NCBI GenBank assembly: GCA_036399695.1
Contig: DASWMP010000408.1
Span: 1-37,843 of the forward strand
Direction of reading: 5' to 3'
Origin: DASVEE01 sp036399695
GTDB taxonomy: Bacteria > Acidobacteriota > Thermoanaerobaculia > Gp7-AA8
DNA length: 37,843 nucleotides
A model generated the notes under the pieces. The model was not told where the DNA came from. It worked only from the letters and a program-made list of their open reading frames with translations, and ran no database searches. Below, piece by piece: positions 1 through 7,471 of this stretch. The position numbers and the translations under genes were made by a program. Position 1 is the first letter of the stretch. Every line of letters begins with the position of its first letter.

Positions 1-1
1 C

Positions 2-136
2 GGCATCGCCCCGTTCAAGGTGAACTACTACGACGCCGACAGCGTCCACGGCAACGACGAGCGGATCCGGTCGAAGTATTTCGTCGAAGGCGTCCGCCTC
101 GTGCGCAATGTGGTGAAGGACTTCTGCGTCAAATGA
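2..136 (+). CDS. M20-type metallopeptidase, C-terminal fragment
   Basis: The gene enters from the left edge, so only the last 44 residues are visible. They contain the segment DSVHGNDERI followed by a helix ending in DFCVK and a TGA stop. A tail of this kind (His-Gly-x-Asp-Glu-Arg-Ile, then a helix with Gly-Val-Arg) is typical of M20 zinc aminopeptidases/carboxypeptidases, where the His is a late metal ligand. The stop overlaps the ATG of the next gene in an ATGA, so the two are probably co-transcribed and translationally coupled. The family call rests on a short tail; another M20/M28 exopeptidase is possible. Confidence 0.5.
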   Translation, partial: GIAPFKVNYYDADSVHGNDERIRSKYFVEGVRLVRNVVKDFCVK

Positions 137-2211
137 GCGGGACAGGCACGCCTGTCTCTCCGGAGCGGCCCGGGGGACGGTCGCACCGTTTCGCCTTCGT
201 CTTCCTCCCGCTCCTGGCCACGATCCCATTCCTCGGCGCGCTGCTGCGGCGCGAGGTGTTCGTGCTGCGCGATCACTTCGATTACTTCGCGCCGCTGCGC
301 TGGTTCACCGCGGAGCATCTGAAGCGGGGCACGCTCCCGCTCTGGAACCCGTACAGCGCCTCGGGCGAGCCGTGGCTGGCCAATCCGCAGACGGGCGTGT
401 TCTATCCGCCGTCGTGGCTCTTTCTTGTGCTCCGTTTCGAGACTGCCTACGTCCTCTACCTGCTGCTGCACGTCGCGCTGCTCGGAATCGGCGCGTACCT
501 GTTGTTCGCGCGCAAGCGGAGCGAAGGAGCGGCGCTCGTCGGCGCGGTCGCGCTGATGTTCGCCGGCCCGACGCTGTCGCTGATGGACGTGTCGAACAAC
601 CTGACGACGTACGCCTGGCTGCCGTGGGTCCTCTGGTGCGCGCTGGAACGAAAGCCGGTGCGCGGCGGCATCGTGCTGGCGCTGGCGTTTCTGGCGGGGG
701 AGCCGCTGTTCGCGGCGATCTTCGCGGTGATGTACGTGGCGGCGGCGCTCCGCTTCCGGAAGGGAAACGATGGGACAGATGGGACAGATGGGACAGATGG
801 GACCTTTGCCCGCCGGCCCTTCCGGTGGGTTTTCATGCGTCCCATCGGACCCATGGGTCCCATCGTTCTCACTGCACTCGTCGCCTTCGGACTCTCGGCC
901 GTGCAGCTCCTGCCCTTCATCGAGATGCTGCGCGGCAGCGACCGCTCCCACGGGCTCGACACGACGTTCATCTTTCGCGACTCCGTGCCGCTACTCGAGT
1001 GGCTGCGGCTGGCGATCCGGGGTGCGCAGTCGCAGCAGTTCATCGTCGTGATGTACGCCGGTATTGCCGTGTCGCTGCTGGCGCTGATCGGTGCGGCGCG
1101 GTGGCGCGAAGCGCGTCCGTGGCTCGTACTGCTCGCGCTCGCGATCGTCGTCAGCGCCGGTTCGTACCTCGCACCGGTGGCCTGGGTCATCGAGCATCTG
1201 CCGCTGACGTTGTTCCGCTATCCGGCGCGCTTCATTCCGCTCGGCATGTTCGCCGTCGTGGCGCTGGCGGTCATCGGTTGGGAGCGCATCCGCCGGCCGA
1301 AGAAACGATGGGCCGACCTCATCGTCATCGCGCTGATCCTCGTGGACGTGCTGCCCGCGACGGTGGTGCTGTTCGAGAGCGCGCCGTTCTCACCGAAGGT
1401 GGTGCCGTACGAGGCGAAGGTCGGCGCGCAGGCGAAGATCGTGCGCATCGGCACGCTGGCGCCGGCGCGCCGCGCGGAGTGGATCTCCGGCTATCTCAAT
1501 CTGTACGAATCGCGCTATGACGAGTGGACCGCCGCGCCGCTGACGACCGCGCGCGTCTACGCCATGAACCAGCAGCTCGCGGCGGCGCCGCATCCGGACC
1601 TGCTGGCCTTCGTACCGGCCGGCTGGCTGGTGACGGAGCGCGCGTTACCGGCACCTTTTGTGAAGGAGCGTGGGCTGGTGTATCGCTATCCGCACGCGCT
1701 GCCGATGGCGACGTTCTGGTCGTCGTGGGTGCCGATGCACGACGGCTTCGAAGACTTTCTGGCGGGACGGACGAACGGGAATCTGTTCGTCAATCACAAG
1801 GACGTGCCGAAGGGCCCGCGGACTATTTCGGCGGTGAAGCTCGCGATGGGATTGAATGAGGTGCGACTCGACGTTGACGCGCCTTCCGACGGAGTTGTCG
1901 TGCTCGCGCAGCAGGATGTGAAGGGGTGGCGCGCGACGGTCGACGGGCGGGCGGTGGAGACGCTCGCGGCGAACGGAATTTTCCGCGCCGTGCACGTCGA
2001 AAAAGGACGACACATCGTTGTCTGGAAGTACCGTCCGATGTCACTTTTGATCGGCGCGGTGATGACGCTCATCACACTTTCCACGATGCTGCTTTTCTCG
2101 TTTGTCAAGCGCTCGCGCGAAGGAAGATTTCTCTTGCGGTCCCACGAAATGGGGGGTGTAGAATCACCCCTCTCCACAACGCGCACCTCTGAGGTTTTAT
2201 CAAAATGGTAA
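133..2211 (+). CDS. YfhO-like multi-pass membrane protein
   Basis: This 692-residue protein has many hydrophobic helices (first near residues 21-40, then about 95-125, 135-155, 175-205, 240-265, 300-400) and a C-terminal soluble beta-rich part followed by one more helix near 640-660. The N-terminal region with RDHFDYFAPLRW and LPLWNPYSASGEP matches the YfhO/GT-C-like pattern, in which an Asp-rich first loop is thought to bind lipid-linked sugar. In the family these proteins are linked to glycosylation of cell-envelope polymers; the substrate here is unknown. It starts inside the stop of the upstream peptidase gene. Two oddities: residues 3-9 are encoded by a perfect palindrome, and residues 213-247 are encoded by a long repeat element giving four Asp-Gly-Thr units. 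The last 30 residues look unconserved, and the end overlaps the next gene by 7 bases. Confidence 0.7.
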   Translation: MSGTGTPVSPERPGGRSHRFAFVFLPLLATIPFLGALLRREVFVLRDHFDYFAPLRWFTAEHLKRGTLPLWNPYSASGEPWLANPQTGVFYPPSWLFLVLRFETAYVLYLLLHVALLGIGAYLLFARKRSEGAALVGAVALMFAGPTLSLMDVSNNLTTYAWLPWVLWCALERKPVRGGIVLALAFLAGEPLFAAIFAVMYVAAALRFRKGNDGTDGTDGTDGTFARRPFRWVFMRPIGPMGPIVLTALVAFGLSAVQLLPFIEMLRGSDRSHGLDTTFIFRDSVPLLEWLRLAIRGAQSQQFIVVMYAGIAVSLLALIGAARWREARPWLVLLALAIVVSAGSYLAPVAWVIEHLPLTLFRYPARFIPLGMFAVVALAVIGWERIRRPKKRWADLIVIALILVDVLPATVVLFESAPFSPKVVPYEAKVGAQAKIVRIGTLAPARRAEWISGYLNLYESRYDEWTAAPLTTARVYAMNQQLAAAPHPDLLAFVPAGWLVTERALPAPFVKERGLVYRYPHALPMATFWSSWVPMHDGFEDFLAGRTNGNLFVNHKDVPKGPRTISAVKLAMGLNEVRLDVDAPSDGVVVLAQQDVKGWRATVDGRAVETLAANGIFRAVHVEKGRHIVVWKYRPMSLLIGAVMTLITLSTMLLFSFVKRSREGRFLLRSHEMGGVESPLSTTRTSEVLSKW
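141..156. repeat. Perfect 7-bp palindrome within the start of the YfhO-like gene
   Basis: GACAGGC and GCCTGTC flank AC. It resembles the GGGACAGAC/GTCTGTCCC arms found at 17091-17184 and lies within the first ten codons of the gene. It could fold over the ribosome entry site or be a remnant of a palindromic repeat. Confidence 0.4.
764..869. repeat. Nonamer-built stem-loop element inside the YfhO-like gene
   Basis: Four copies of the 9-base unit GATGGGACA (last one ending ACC) at 769-804 face a right arm at about 838-869 reading GTCCCATCGG, ACCCATGGG, TCCCATCG. The arms are inverted with respect to each other. Because the unit length is a multiple of three, the element is translated without a stop as four Asp-Gly-Thr units and, after a basic linker, Arg-Pro-Ile-Gly-Pro-Met-Gly-Pro. 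The same family lies between genes at 6346-6433 and 11347-11424. Confidence 0.8.
2134..2164 (+). promoter_or_regulatory. Possible promoter before the Fis-type gene, with hairpin
   Basis: TTGCGG at 2134-2139 is followed after 19 bases by TAGAAT at 2159-2164. The -10-like box sits in the loop of a 6-bp perfect inverted repeat (GGGGTG 2153-2158, CACCCC 2165-2170). The spacer is longer than ideal, so this is tentative. Confidence 0.25.
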
Positions 2212-2519
2212 GCATCGACGATCGTTTGAACGCCATCATTCGCGAGCTGATTGGCAACGGAATCACGCTGGCTCAGGCGGTCGAAGCATTCGAAGGAAAG
2301 TACATCGTGGCGGCCATGACGGTCAGCCGCGGAAACGTCACCCAGGCATCGAAAAAACTCGGCGTTCACCGCAACACTCTGCACAACAAACTGCGCACAC
2401 AGACGATGCTCAACGGCTTCGCCGAACAGATCCGCCCCGCCCGCCGCCGCCTCTCCGCGAAGCGCGTCTCCGCACCGGCCAGCAGCCGCCTGACGAAGAC
2501 GCCGCGCTCACCACGTTGA
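2205..2519 (+). CDS. Fis-family HTH DNA-binding protein
   Basis: This 104-residue protein has a central HTH_8 (Fis-type) domain at about residues 27-66: a helix AFEGKYIVAAM, then RGNVTQASKKLGVHRNTL and HNKL. This is the DNA-binding fold found at the C-terminus of Fis and NtrC-type activators, here without receiver or AAA+ domain. The C-terminal 35 residues are rich in Arg, Ser, Ala and Pro and look disordered. It overlaps the YfhO-like gene by 7 bases and lies 16 bases before the rnr start. In this role it could be a nucleoid-type or local regulator; no target can be named from sequence. Confidence 0.75.
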   Translation: MVSIDDRLNAIIRELIGNGITLAQAVEAFEGKYIVAAMTVSRGNVTQASKKLGVHRNTLHNKLRTQTMLNGFAEQIRPARRRLSAKRVSAPASSRLTKTPRSPR

Positions 2520-2535
2520 TCGTCCGAGGCGGCTC

Positions 2536-4740
2536 GTGACGCGCTCTCTGTCCCTCCCTCAACCTTCCGAGCTTCATCAGGCGATCATCGAATTGCTTCG
2601 CCAGCGCGGGAACCGTGTTCTCGGCATGAGCGACATCTTCGAGCGCCTCGAAGATCCGGACCTCACCCGCGAACAGGTCGACCGCGCCGTCGAGGAGCTC
2701 GAGGCCGACGGCGTCGTGCTCGCCGTGCGCGGCAAGCGCTACTCGCTGCTCGAGTTCACGCCGTATCACGCCGGCACGATCAAGATCAGCCAGGACGGCA
2801 GCGGCGTCGTCCACGGCGCCGGCCAGGACTTCGACATCTACGTCGACCGCCGGTCGATGAAAGGTGCGCTCAACGGCGACATCGTCATCGTGCGCGTCGA
2901 CCGCCAGCGCCCGAAGTTCAAGCGGATGTACAACCGCGAGTACGTCGTCGGCGAAGTGAATCGCGTGCTCCGCCGCGCGCACCGCACGGTGGTCGGCCGC
3001 TTTCACGCCGCCGATCCGGAGCCGTACGTCGTGCCGTTCGACTTCCGCATCGATACCGAGATCCTCATCGACGAAGACGCGACGATGGACGCGCGCGACG
3101 GCGAGATGGTGAACGTCGAGATCGAGCGCTATCCGGACCGCGGGACGCACTTTGCGTCCGGCCGCGTCGTCGAGGTCATCGGCTTCATCGGCGATCCGGG
3201 TGTCGACATCGAAGTCGTGATCCGCAAGTTCCACATCCCGCACAACTTTCCGGACGATGTCCTCCGCGCGGCGGAAGAGATCCCGGTCGAAGTGCCGGAA
3301 GAGGAGATCGCCAAACGCGTCGATCTGCGCGGACGGAGCATCGTCACGATCGACGGCGAGACGGCAAAGGACTTCGACGACGCCGTCGAGGTGCAGCTCC
3401 TCCCGAACGGCAACTACCTCCTCGGCGTGCACATCGCCGACGTCGCGCATTACGTGACCGAAGGCAGTATCCTCGATCAGGAAGCATTCGAACGCGGCAC
3501 GTCCGTTTACTTCCCCGGACGGGCGGTGCCGATGCTGCCGGAACGGCTGTCGAACGGCATCTGCTCGCTCAACCCGAAAGTGGAGCGGCTGACGTTCACG
3601 TGCGAGATGGAGATCGATCCGCGCGGCCGCTTCGTCAATCGCAACATCTACAAGTCGGTGATCCGGACGAAGGAGCGGATGACGTATACGGACGTCAACG
3701 CCATCCTCGTCGACAGGACACCGGAGCTGGCGGAAAAGTACGCGAACCTGCTTCCCGAGTTCGAGCGGATGCACACGCTGTACGAGATCCTCCGCACGCG
3801 TCGCGATCAGCGCGGCTCGATCGACTTCGATCTGCCCGAGGCCGAGGTCATGCTCGGCGAGAAGGGTGACATCGAGGCCATCCGGCCGAGCGAACGGAAC
3901 GTCGCCCATCGCCTCATCGAAGAGTTCATGCTCGCGGCCAACGAGACCGTCGCCCGTGAGCTCGTTTTCGCCCATCAGCCGGGGCTCTACCGCGTCCACG
4001 AACAGCCGGATCCGCAGAAGCTCGAAGACCTCAAGATGCTGCTGAAGGAATTCAAGCTCACGCTGCGCGGAGACGTCGAGGACATCCGTCCGGGCGAGCT
4101 GCAGCGCGTGCTCAAGGCTGTGGCCGGGACGCCGGAGGAGCGCTTCCTCACGAACATCGTCCTCCGCTCGATGAAGCGCGCCTTCTACTCCGACGAATCG
4201 CGCGGTCACTTCGCCCTCGGGCTCGAGCACTACTCCCACTTCACCTCGCCGATCCGCCGCTATCCCGACCTCATCGTCCACCGGCGCCTCGCCGAGCTGA
4301 TCGACCGTGGCGCGCTCTACGGCGACCGCCGCGACGAGATCGAGCGCGCGCATCCGCTGTACGCCGCGCAGTCGAGCGACCGCGAGCGCCGCGCCGAAGA
4401 GGCGGAGCGCGAGGTGCTCGAGTGGAAGAAGGTCATCTTCATGCGCGACAAGGTAGGGAACGAGTACACCGGCATCGTCACGGGCGTCGCGCCGTTCGGC
4501 CTCTTCGTCGAGCTCGACGAGATTTTCGTGCAGGGGATGGTGCCGGTCGCGACCATCGGCGGCGACTTCTGGCAGTTCAAGGATCGCGAGCACCGTCTGC
4601 GGGGCGAGTCGAGCCTGCGGGAGATCCGTCTCGGCGATCGCGTGAAGATCGAAGTCGAATCCATCGACGAGGACCGCAAACAGATCGAATTCCGCCTTCT
4701 CGAGGCCGCTGGCTCCCCGATTGCACGCCGGGAGCGGTGA
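2536..4740 (+). CDS. rnr: Ribonuclease R (RNase II/RNB family 3'-5' exoribonuclease)
   Basis: The 734-residue protein has the full RNase R layout: an N-terminal winged helix (about 10-70), cold-shock OB folds (about 75-240), the RNB catalytic domain (about 255-590) and a C-terminal S1 domain (about 640-722, starting GNEYTGIVTGVAPFGLFVEL). The catalytic acidic cluster is visible in DGETAKDFDDAVEV near residue 275, with GLYRVHEQPD and HFTSPIRRYPDLIVHR as later RNB motifs. It degrades structured RNA processively in the cytoplasm and takes part in RNA quality control. I chose the GTG at 2536 because it leads directly into the winged helix; there is only a weak purine-rich stretch before it. The Lys-rich tail of E. 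coli RNase R is absent. Confidence 0.93.
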   Translation: MTRSLSLPQPSELHQAIIELLRQRGNRVLGMSDIFERLEDPDLTREQVDRAVEELEADGVVLAVRGKRYSLLEFTPYHAGTIKISQDGSGVVHGAGQDFDIYVDRRSMKGALNGDIVIVRVDRQRPKFKRMYNREYVVGEVNRVLRRAHRTVVGRFHAADPEPYVVPFDFRIDTEILIDEDATMDARDGEMVNVEIERYPDRGTHFASGRVVEVIGFIGDPGVDIEVVIRKFHIPHNFPDDVLRAAEEIPVEVPEEEIAKRVDLRGRSIVTIDGETAKDFDDAVEVQLLPNGNYLLGVHIADVAHYVTEGSILDQEAFERGTSVYFPGRAVPMLPERLSNGICSLNPKVERLTFTCEMEIDPRGRFVNRNIYKSVIRTKERMTYTDVNAILVDRTPELAEKYANLLPEFERMHTLYEILRTRRDQRGSIDFDLPEAEVMLGEKGDIEAIRPSERNVAHRLIEEFMLAANETVARELVFAHQPGLYRVHEQPDPQKLEDLKMLLKEFKLTLRGDVEDIRPGELQRVLKAVAGTPEERFLTNIVLRSMKRAFYSDESRGHFALGLEHYSHFTSPIRRYPDLIVHRRLAELIDRGALYGDRRDEIERAHPLYAAQSSDRERRAEEAEREVLEWKKVIFMRDKVGNEYTGIVTGVAPFGLFVELDEIFVQGMVPVATIGGDFWQFKDREHRLRGESSLREIRLGDRVKIEVESIDEDRKQIEFRLLEAAGSPIARRER

Positions 4741-4744
4741 CGGC

Positions 4745-4836
4745 GCGTTTTCCGTTGTCGGTTTTCCGCTGTCCGTATTAATTTAGGCGGCGGGAGCAGG
4801 CAGAGACGGGAAACGGATAACGGAAAACGGACAACG
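4745..4836. repeat. Heptamer-built imperfect stem-loop, 5' of TPR gene
   Basis: The left arm (4745-4776) is made of 7-base units CGTTTTC, CGTTGTC, GGTTTTC, CGCTGTC. The right arm (4806-4836) reads GGAAACG, GATAACG, GAAAACG, GACAACG. The arms are inverted to one another with several mismatches. The right arm ends one base before the ATG at 4838, so it would be the 5' leader of that mRNA. Confidence 0.7.
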
Positions 4837-4837
4837 A

Positions 4838-5923
4838 ATGCCTAACAACGACCTTGCGGCGCGCATCCGGCACCTCGTGGATCAGCGCGTCGCCCTCGAG
4901 AATCAGCTCACCAACGAGAAGGGAGAGATCCCCGACGCGACCTCCCGCCGGTACGACGAGCAGTACCAGTCGCTCCAGCGGCAGCTCGCGAATCTGTTCG
5001 GCGAGGCCGGCCAGGATCAGGACCGCATCACCATCATGCTGGAGATGATGCGCATCCTCGAGAACCGGCTCGTCTACCTGCAGAACTTCATCGTCGATCC
5101 GAGCTCCGAGAACCGCATCCTCGCGCAACTCGTCACGAAATTCATCGACACCCTCAGCCGCCAGAAGAGCAACGTCCTGACGACGCTCGAGGCGACGTAC
5201 TACCGCGCCGTCGCCGCCCTCTACGCGGGGGACCTGGGCAAGGCGCGCGAAGGCTTCTCCGCCGCCTGCGAGTCCGAGGAGTCGGACGAGGCCAACGACA
5301 TCAAGTACAAGTCGTACGTGATCCTCGGCCACCTCTCGCACGAGGGGGGCGACTACGCCGCCGCGAAGGACCTGCACGACCAGTCGCTCCGCTATTCCCA
5401 GAACAGCAACGTCACCGCGCAGGCACTCGCGCTCAAGGCGCTCAACGCCTACGCGCTGCAGGACTACGACGAATCGCTGCACCTGTTCGGGGAGGCGCTC
5501 GCGCTCTTCAGCCCCGACCAGCCGTTCTTCAACTCGTACTTTTACCGGAACGCGCTGCTGTTCTGCGGCGCGATCCACTTCGACCGCCGCGACTATCCGG
5601 CCGCCGAGGGGTTCTATCGGCGCGTGCTCGACAGCGTGGAGCAGTCGTCGTACGACTATTTCGACGCGCTGTCCCACCTCGGCCGCATCTACTACGCGCA
5701 GCAGCGCTTCGAGGACGCCGTCAGCGCCTTCGAGAAGGCGGTGCAGACGCATCGCTTCGGCGAGAACGAGTATGTCGTCGACACCTGGTTCTGGCTGGCT
5801 CGCTGCCACCTGAAGCGTAGCGATTCGCCCGAGGCGCGCCGCTACCTCGAGAAGATCGCCGCCACCGACGTTCGCTACGACAAGAAGCCGCAGGCGGTCG
5901 AACTGCTGCAGCGGATCGCCTGA
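4838..5923 (+). CDS. TPR-repeat protein with N-terminal coiled coil
   Basis: The 361-residue soluble protein begins with a charged helical stretch (about 5-110) likely to form a coiled coil. Tetratricopeptide-type repeats follow from about residue 118 to the end, with recognisable units such as AVAALYAGDLGKAREGFSAA, LKALNAYALQDYDESLHLF, GAIHFDRRDYPAAEGFYRRV, LGRIYYAQQRFEDAVSAFEKA and LARCHLKRSDSPEARRYLEK. There is no signal peptide. TPRs usually mediate protein-protein contacts; the partner is unknown. No Shine-Dalgarno sequence is visible, because the start follows the right arm of the stem-loop element. The next gene starts 5 bases after the stop, so the two form an operon. Confidence 0.7.
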   Translation: MPNNDLAARIRHLVDQRVALENQLTNEKGEIPDATSRRYDEQYQSLQRQLANLFGEAGQDQDRITIMLEMMRILENRLVYLQNFIVDPSSENRILAQLVTKFIDTLSRQKSNVLTTLEATYYRAVAALYAGDLGKAREGFSAACESEESDEANDIKYKSYVILGHLSHEGGDYAAAKDLHDQSLRYSQNSNVTAQALALKALNAYALQDYDESLHLFGEALALFSPDQPFFNSYFYRNALLFCGAIHFDRRDYPAAEGFYRRVLDSVEQSSYDYFDALSHLGRIYYAQQRFEDAVSAFEKAVQTHRFGENEYVVDTWFWLARCHLKRSDSPEARRYLEKIAATDVRYDKKPQAVELLQRIA

Positions 5924-5928
5924 TTCTC

Positions 5929-6345
5929 ATGACGACCGAGCAATTCGAAAAAGAAGTGATGACGGCCCTCCTCGCCGGCGACGATCCGCTGCTGGAGATG
6001 CTGCGCGCGCAATACGACGCCGCTACCGTGCGCGAACGGGAGATGACGGGGACGGGATTCATCACCCGGTTCGAGGTTCCGGCATCAGCGGCTCCGGTCG
6101 CGCGAAAGCTGATGCACCTCGATGATCTGCAGGTGCAGCTCGACAGCGTCACGACCCCCGCCGATACCTCACTGCACGTGCACAACGGCAGGCTGCGCTC
6201 GCTGGAGGTGTTCGTGTACGACGGGCAGTGGCCGTCGGCGCCGCAGATCGTGGGCGCCTGGTACTACGGCACCGAGCGTTTCCCCGGGATCACGCCCGAG
6301 CTGCTCGAGGCACGGGACCTGGATATCCTCGAGGAAGACGAGTAG
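5929..6345 (+). CDS. Hypothetical protein, 138 residues
   Basis: I do not recognise this family. The protein is soluble and acidic at its C-terminus (ARDLDILEEDE), with no membrane segment or signal peptide. The first 35 residues look helical, and residues 35-110 look like a mixed beta fold with a centre rich in aromatic residues (VFVYDGQWPSAPQIVGAWYYG). It starts 5 bases after the TPR gene and is likely co-translated with it. Codon use resembles its neighbours. It converges with the gene at 6445-7458, and a long stem-loop fills the gap. Confidence 0.6.
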   Translation: MTTEQFEKEVMTALLAGDDPLLEMLRAQYDAATVREREMTGTGFITRFEVPASAAPVARKLMHLDDLQVQLDSVTTPADTSLHVHNGRLRSLEVFVYDGQWPSAPQIVGAWYYGTERFPGITPELLEARDLDILEEDE

Positions 6346-6433
6346 GAACGATAGGACCTATAGGACGAATGGGCGCTCAGCGCCAGCCATCTGTCCTGTG
6401 AGTCCCATCCGTCCCATAGGTCCCATCGTTTTC
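6346..6433. terminator. Nonamer-built stem-loop between convergent genes
   Basis: The left arm (6346-6374) has units GATAGGACC, TATAGGACG, AATGGG. The right arm (6404-6433) has CCCATCC, GTCCCATAG, GTCCCATCG. About 24 of 29 positions pair. Three internal mismatches are A opposite C on this strand, which become G-U pairs in RNA read from the minus strand, so the stem is better for the minus-strand transcript. It starts right after the stop of the plus gene and lies 11 bases past the stop of the minus gene, so it may end both transcripts. There is no U-tract of note. Confidence 0.55.
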
Positions 6434-6444
6434 CCGCCGGCGCC

Positions 6445-7458
6445 CTACCGCGCTACGACCACGTCGCTGTAGCGCTCGAACAGATCCGTTACCCAGAGAT
6501 GCGGGCGCTTGCCTCTCGGCACGTTGAGCTCGAACGGCTTGTTCGACTCGCCGGCGACCACGGTTCCGAACATCACGCGCGTCTCCACCGGCTGGCCGGT
6601 CTCGGCGTCGCGGGTCGTCACGGTGATGCGGTTCCTGCCTGGCTTCAGCTTCGACGGCTTCATCTCGACGATCATCTTCGGGACGTCGACCGGCATCACG
6701 AAGGACGCCTGTGCCCAGCCTTCGTTCGTCACCGTGACGGTCGGGGCGACGAGATCGCGATGGCCGTCCGCGTTCGGGACGCGCACGAGTTTCGGCGTCC
6801 ACCTGAAGGGGTAGAACGTGGTCGGGCGGCCCGTCGGCGTGACCGACGTGTAGAGGTTCTGGTTGTCGATCCTGAGCTCTGCCGGGACCGGCAGCTTCGT
6901 CTCCGGGTCGATGGCAAAGACCGTGATCTGGCCGGTGTAGTTGCGCGGCATCTTGGCCGGCTCCATCCAGACCTGGGGGGCGTAGCTCTTCGTCGTCCAG
7001 CCCGGCTTCGCGCACTCCTGCGCTTCCTGCCAGCGAGCGCGCGAGAGCTGATCGACGCCGGCGATCCAGATCTCCGTGAAGGCACGGCACTGCTCGAGGT
7101 CATGCGATCCCTCGGCGAACTTGCTCGGGCAGACGGCGCGGATCTCCGGCATCAGCGAGTCGTGGCAGAACTGGTACAAGGCGCCCTGGATCGTGTAGCA
7201 GGTGGCGATTTTCTGACACGTCGGTCCCATGGCCACGGCCATCTCTGCCTCGTGATCGCGGACCCAGTTGCCGTCGATCGTGAGGCCCAGGAGCTTGGCG
7301 GCCATCGGCGCGTACTCACTCGTCTTGAACGAGGTGCAGGCGGTCGGGGAGGCGCACGGGCTCGGGGTGAAGTTGCTGGCGAAGCCCTCGGGTGGCTTCG
7401 TCTGGGCAAACGTGACGGTGGCAGTGAGCAGGGAGAAGAGGATCGCCAGTGTTTTCAT
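6445..7458 (-). CDS. Secreted Cys-containing protein of unknown function
   Basis: The 337-residue protein has a clear signal peptide (MKTLAILFSLLTATVTFA, then QTKPPEG). The first half of the mature part is helical with several Cys (CASPTAC, GPTCQKIATCY, QFCHD, AVCP, EQCRAF, EC), suggesting disulfides in an oxidising compartment. The second half (about 175-337) looks like two beta-sandwich units, with ITVFAIDPETKLPVPAELRI and RNRITVTTRDAETGQPVETRVMF. This resembles immunoglobulin-like or carboxypeptidase-regulatory folds. It lies 13 bases downstream of the receiver-PP2C gene and is probably its operon partner. I do not recognise the family. Confidence 0.65.
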   Translation of the reverse strand: MKTLAILFSLLTATVTFAQTKPPEGFASNFTPSPCASPTACTSFKTSEYAPMAAKLLGLTIDGNWVRDHEAEMAVAMGPTCQKIATCYTIQGALYQFCHDSLMPEIRAVCPSKFAEGSHDLEQCRAFTEIWIAGVDQLSRARWQEAQECAKPGWTTKSYAPQVWMEPAKMPRNYTGQITVFAIDPETKLPVPAELRIDNQNLYTSVTPTGRPTTFYPFRWTPKLVRVPNADGHRDLVAPTVTVTNEGWAQASFVMPVDVPKMIVEMKPSKLKPGRNRITVTTRDAETGQPVETRVMFGTVVAGESNKPFELNVPRGKRPHLWVTDLFERYSDVVVAR

Positions 7459-7471
7459 TCGTCGACGGGAA

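Noticed and set aside
769..804. Tandem GATGGGACA copies as a CRISPR-like or simple microsatellite array
   Set aside because: The units are 9 bases with no spacers, and an inverted partner arm follows, so it is part of a stem-loop element.
2410..4593. Minus-strand open frame of 727 codons
   Set aside because: It is opposite rnr, which has all family motifs. The composition is that of an antisense shadow.
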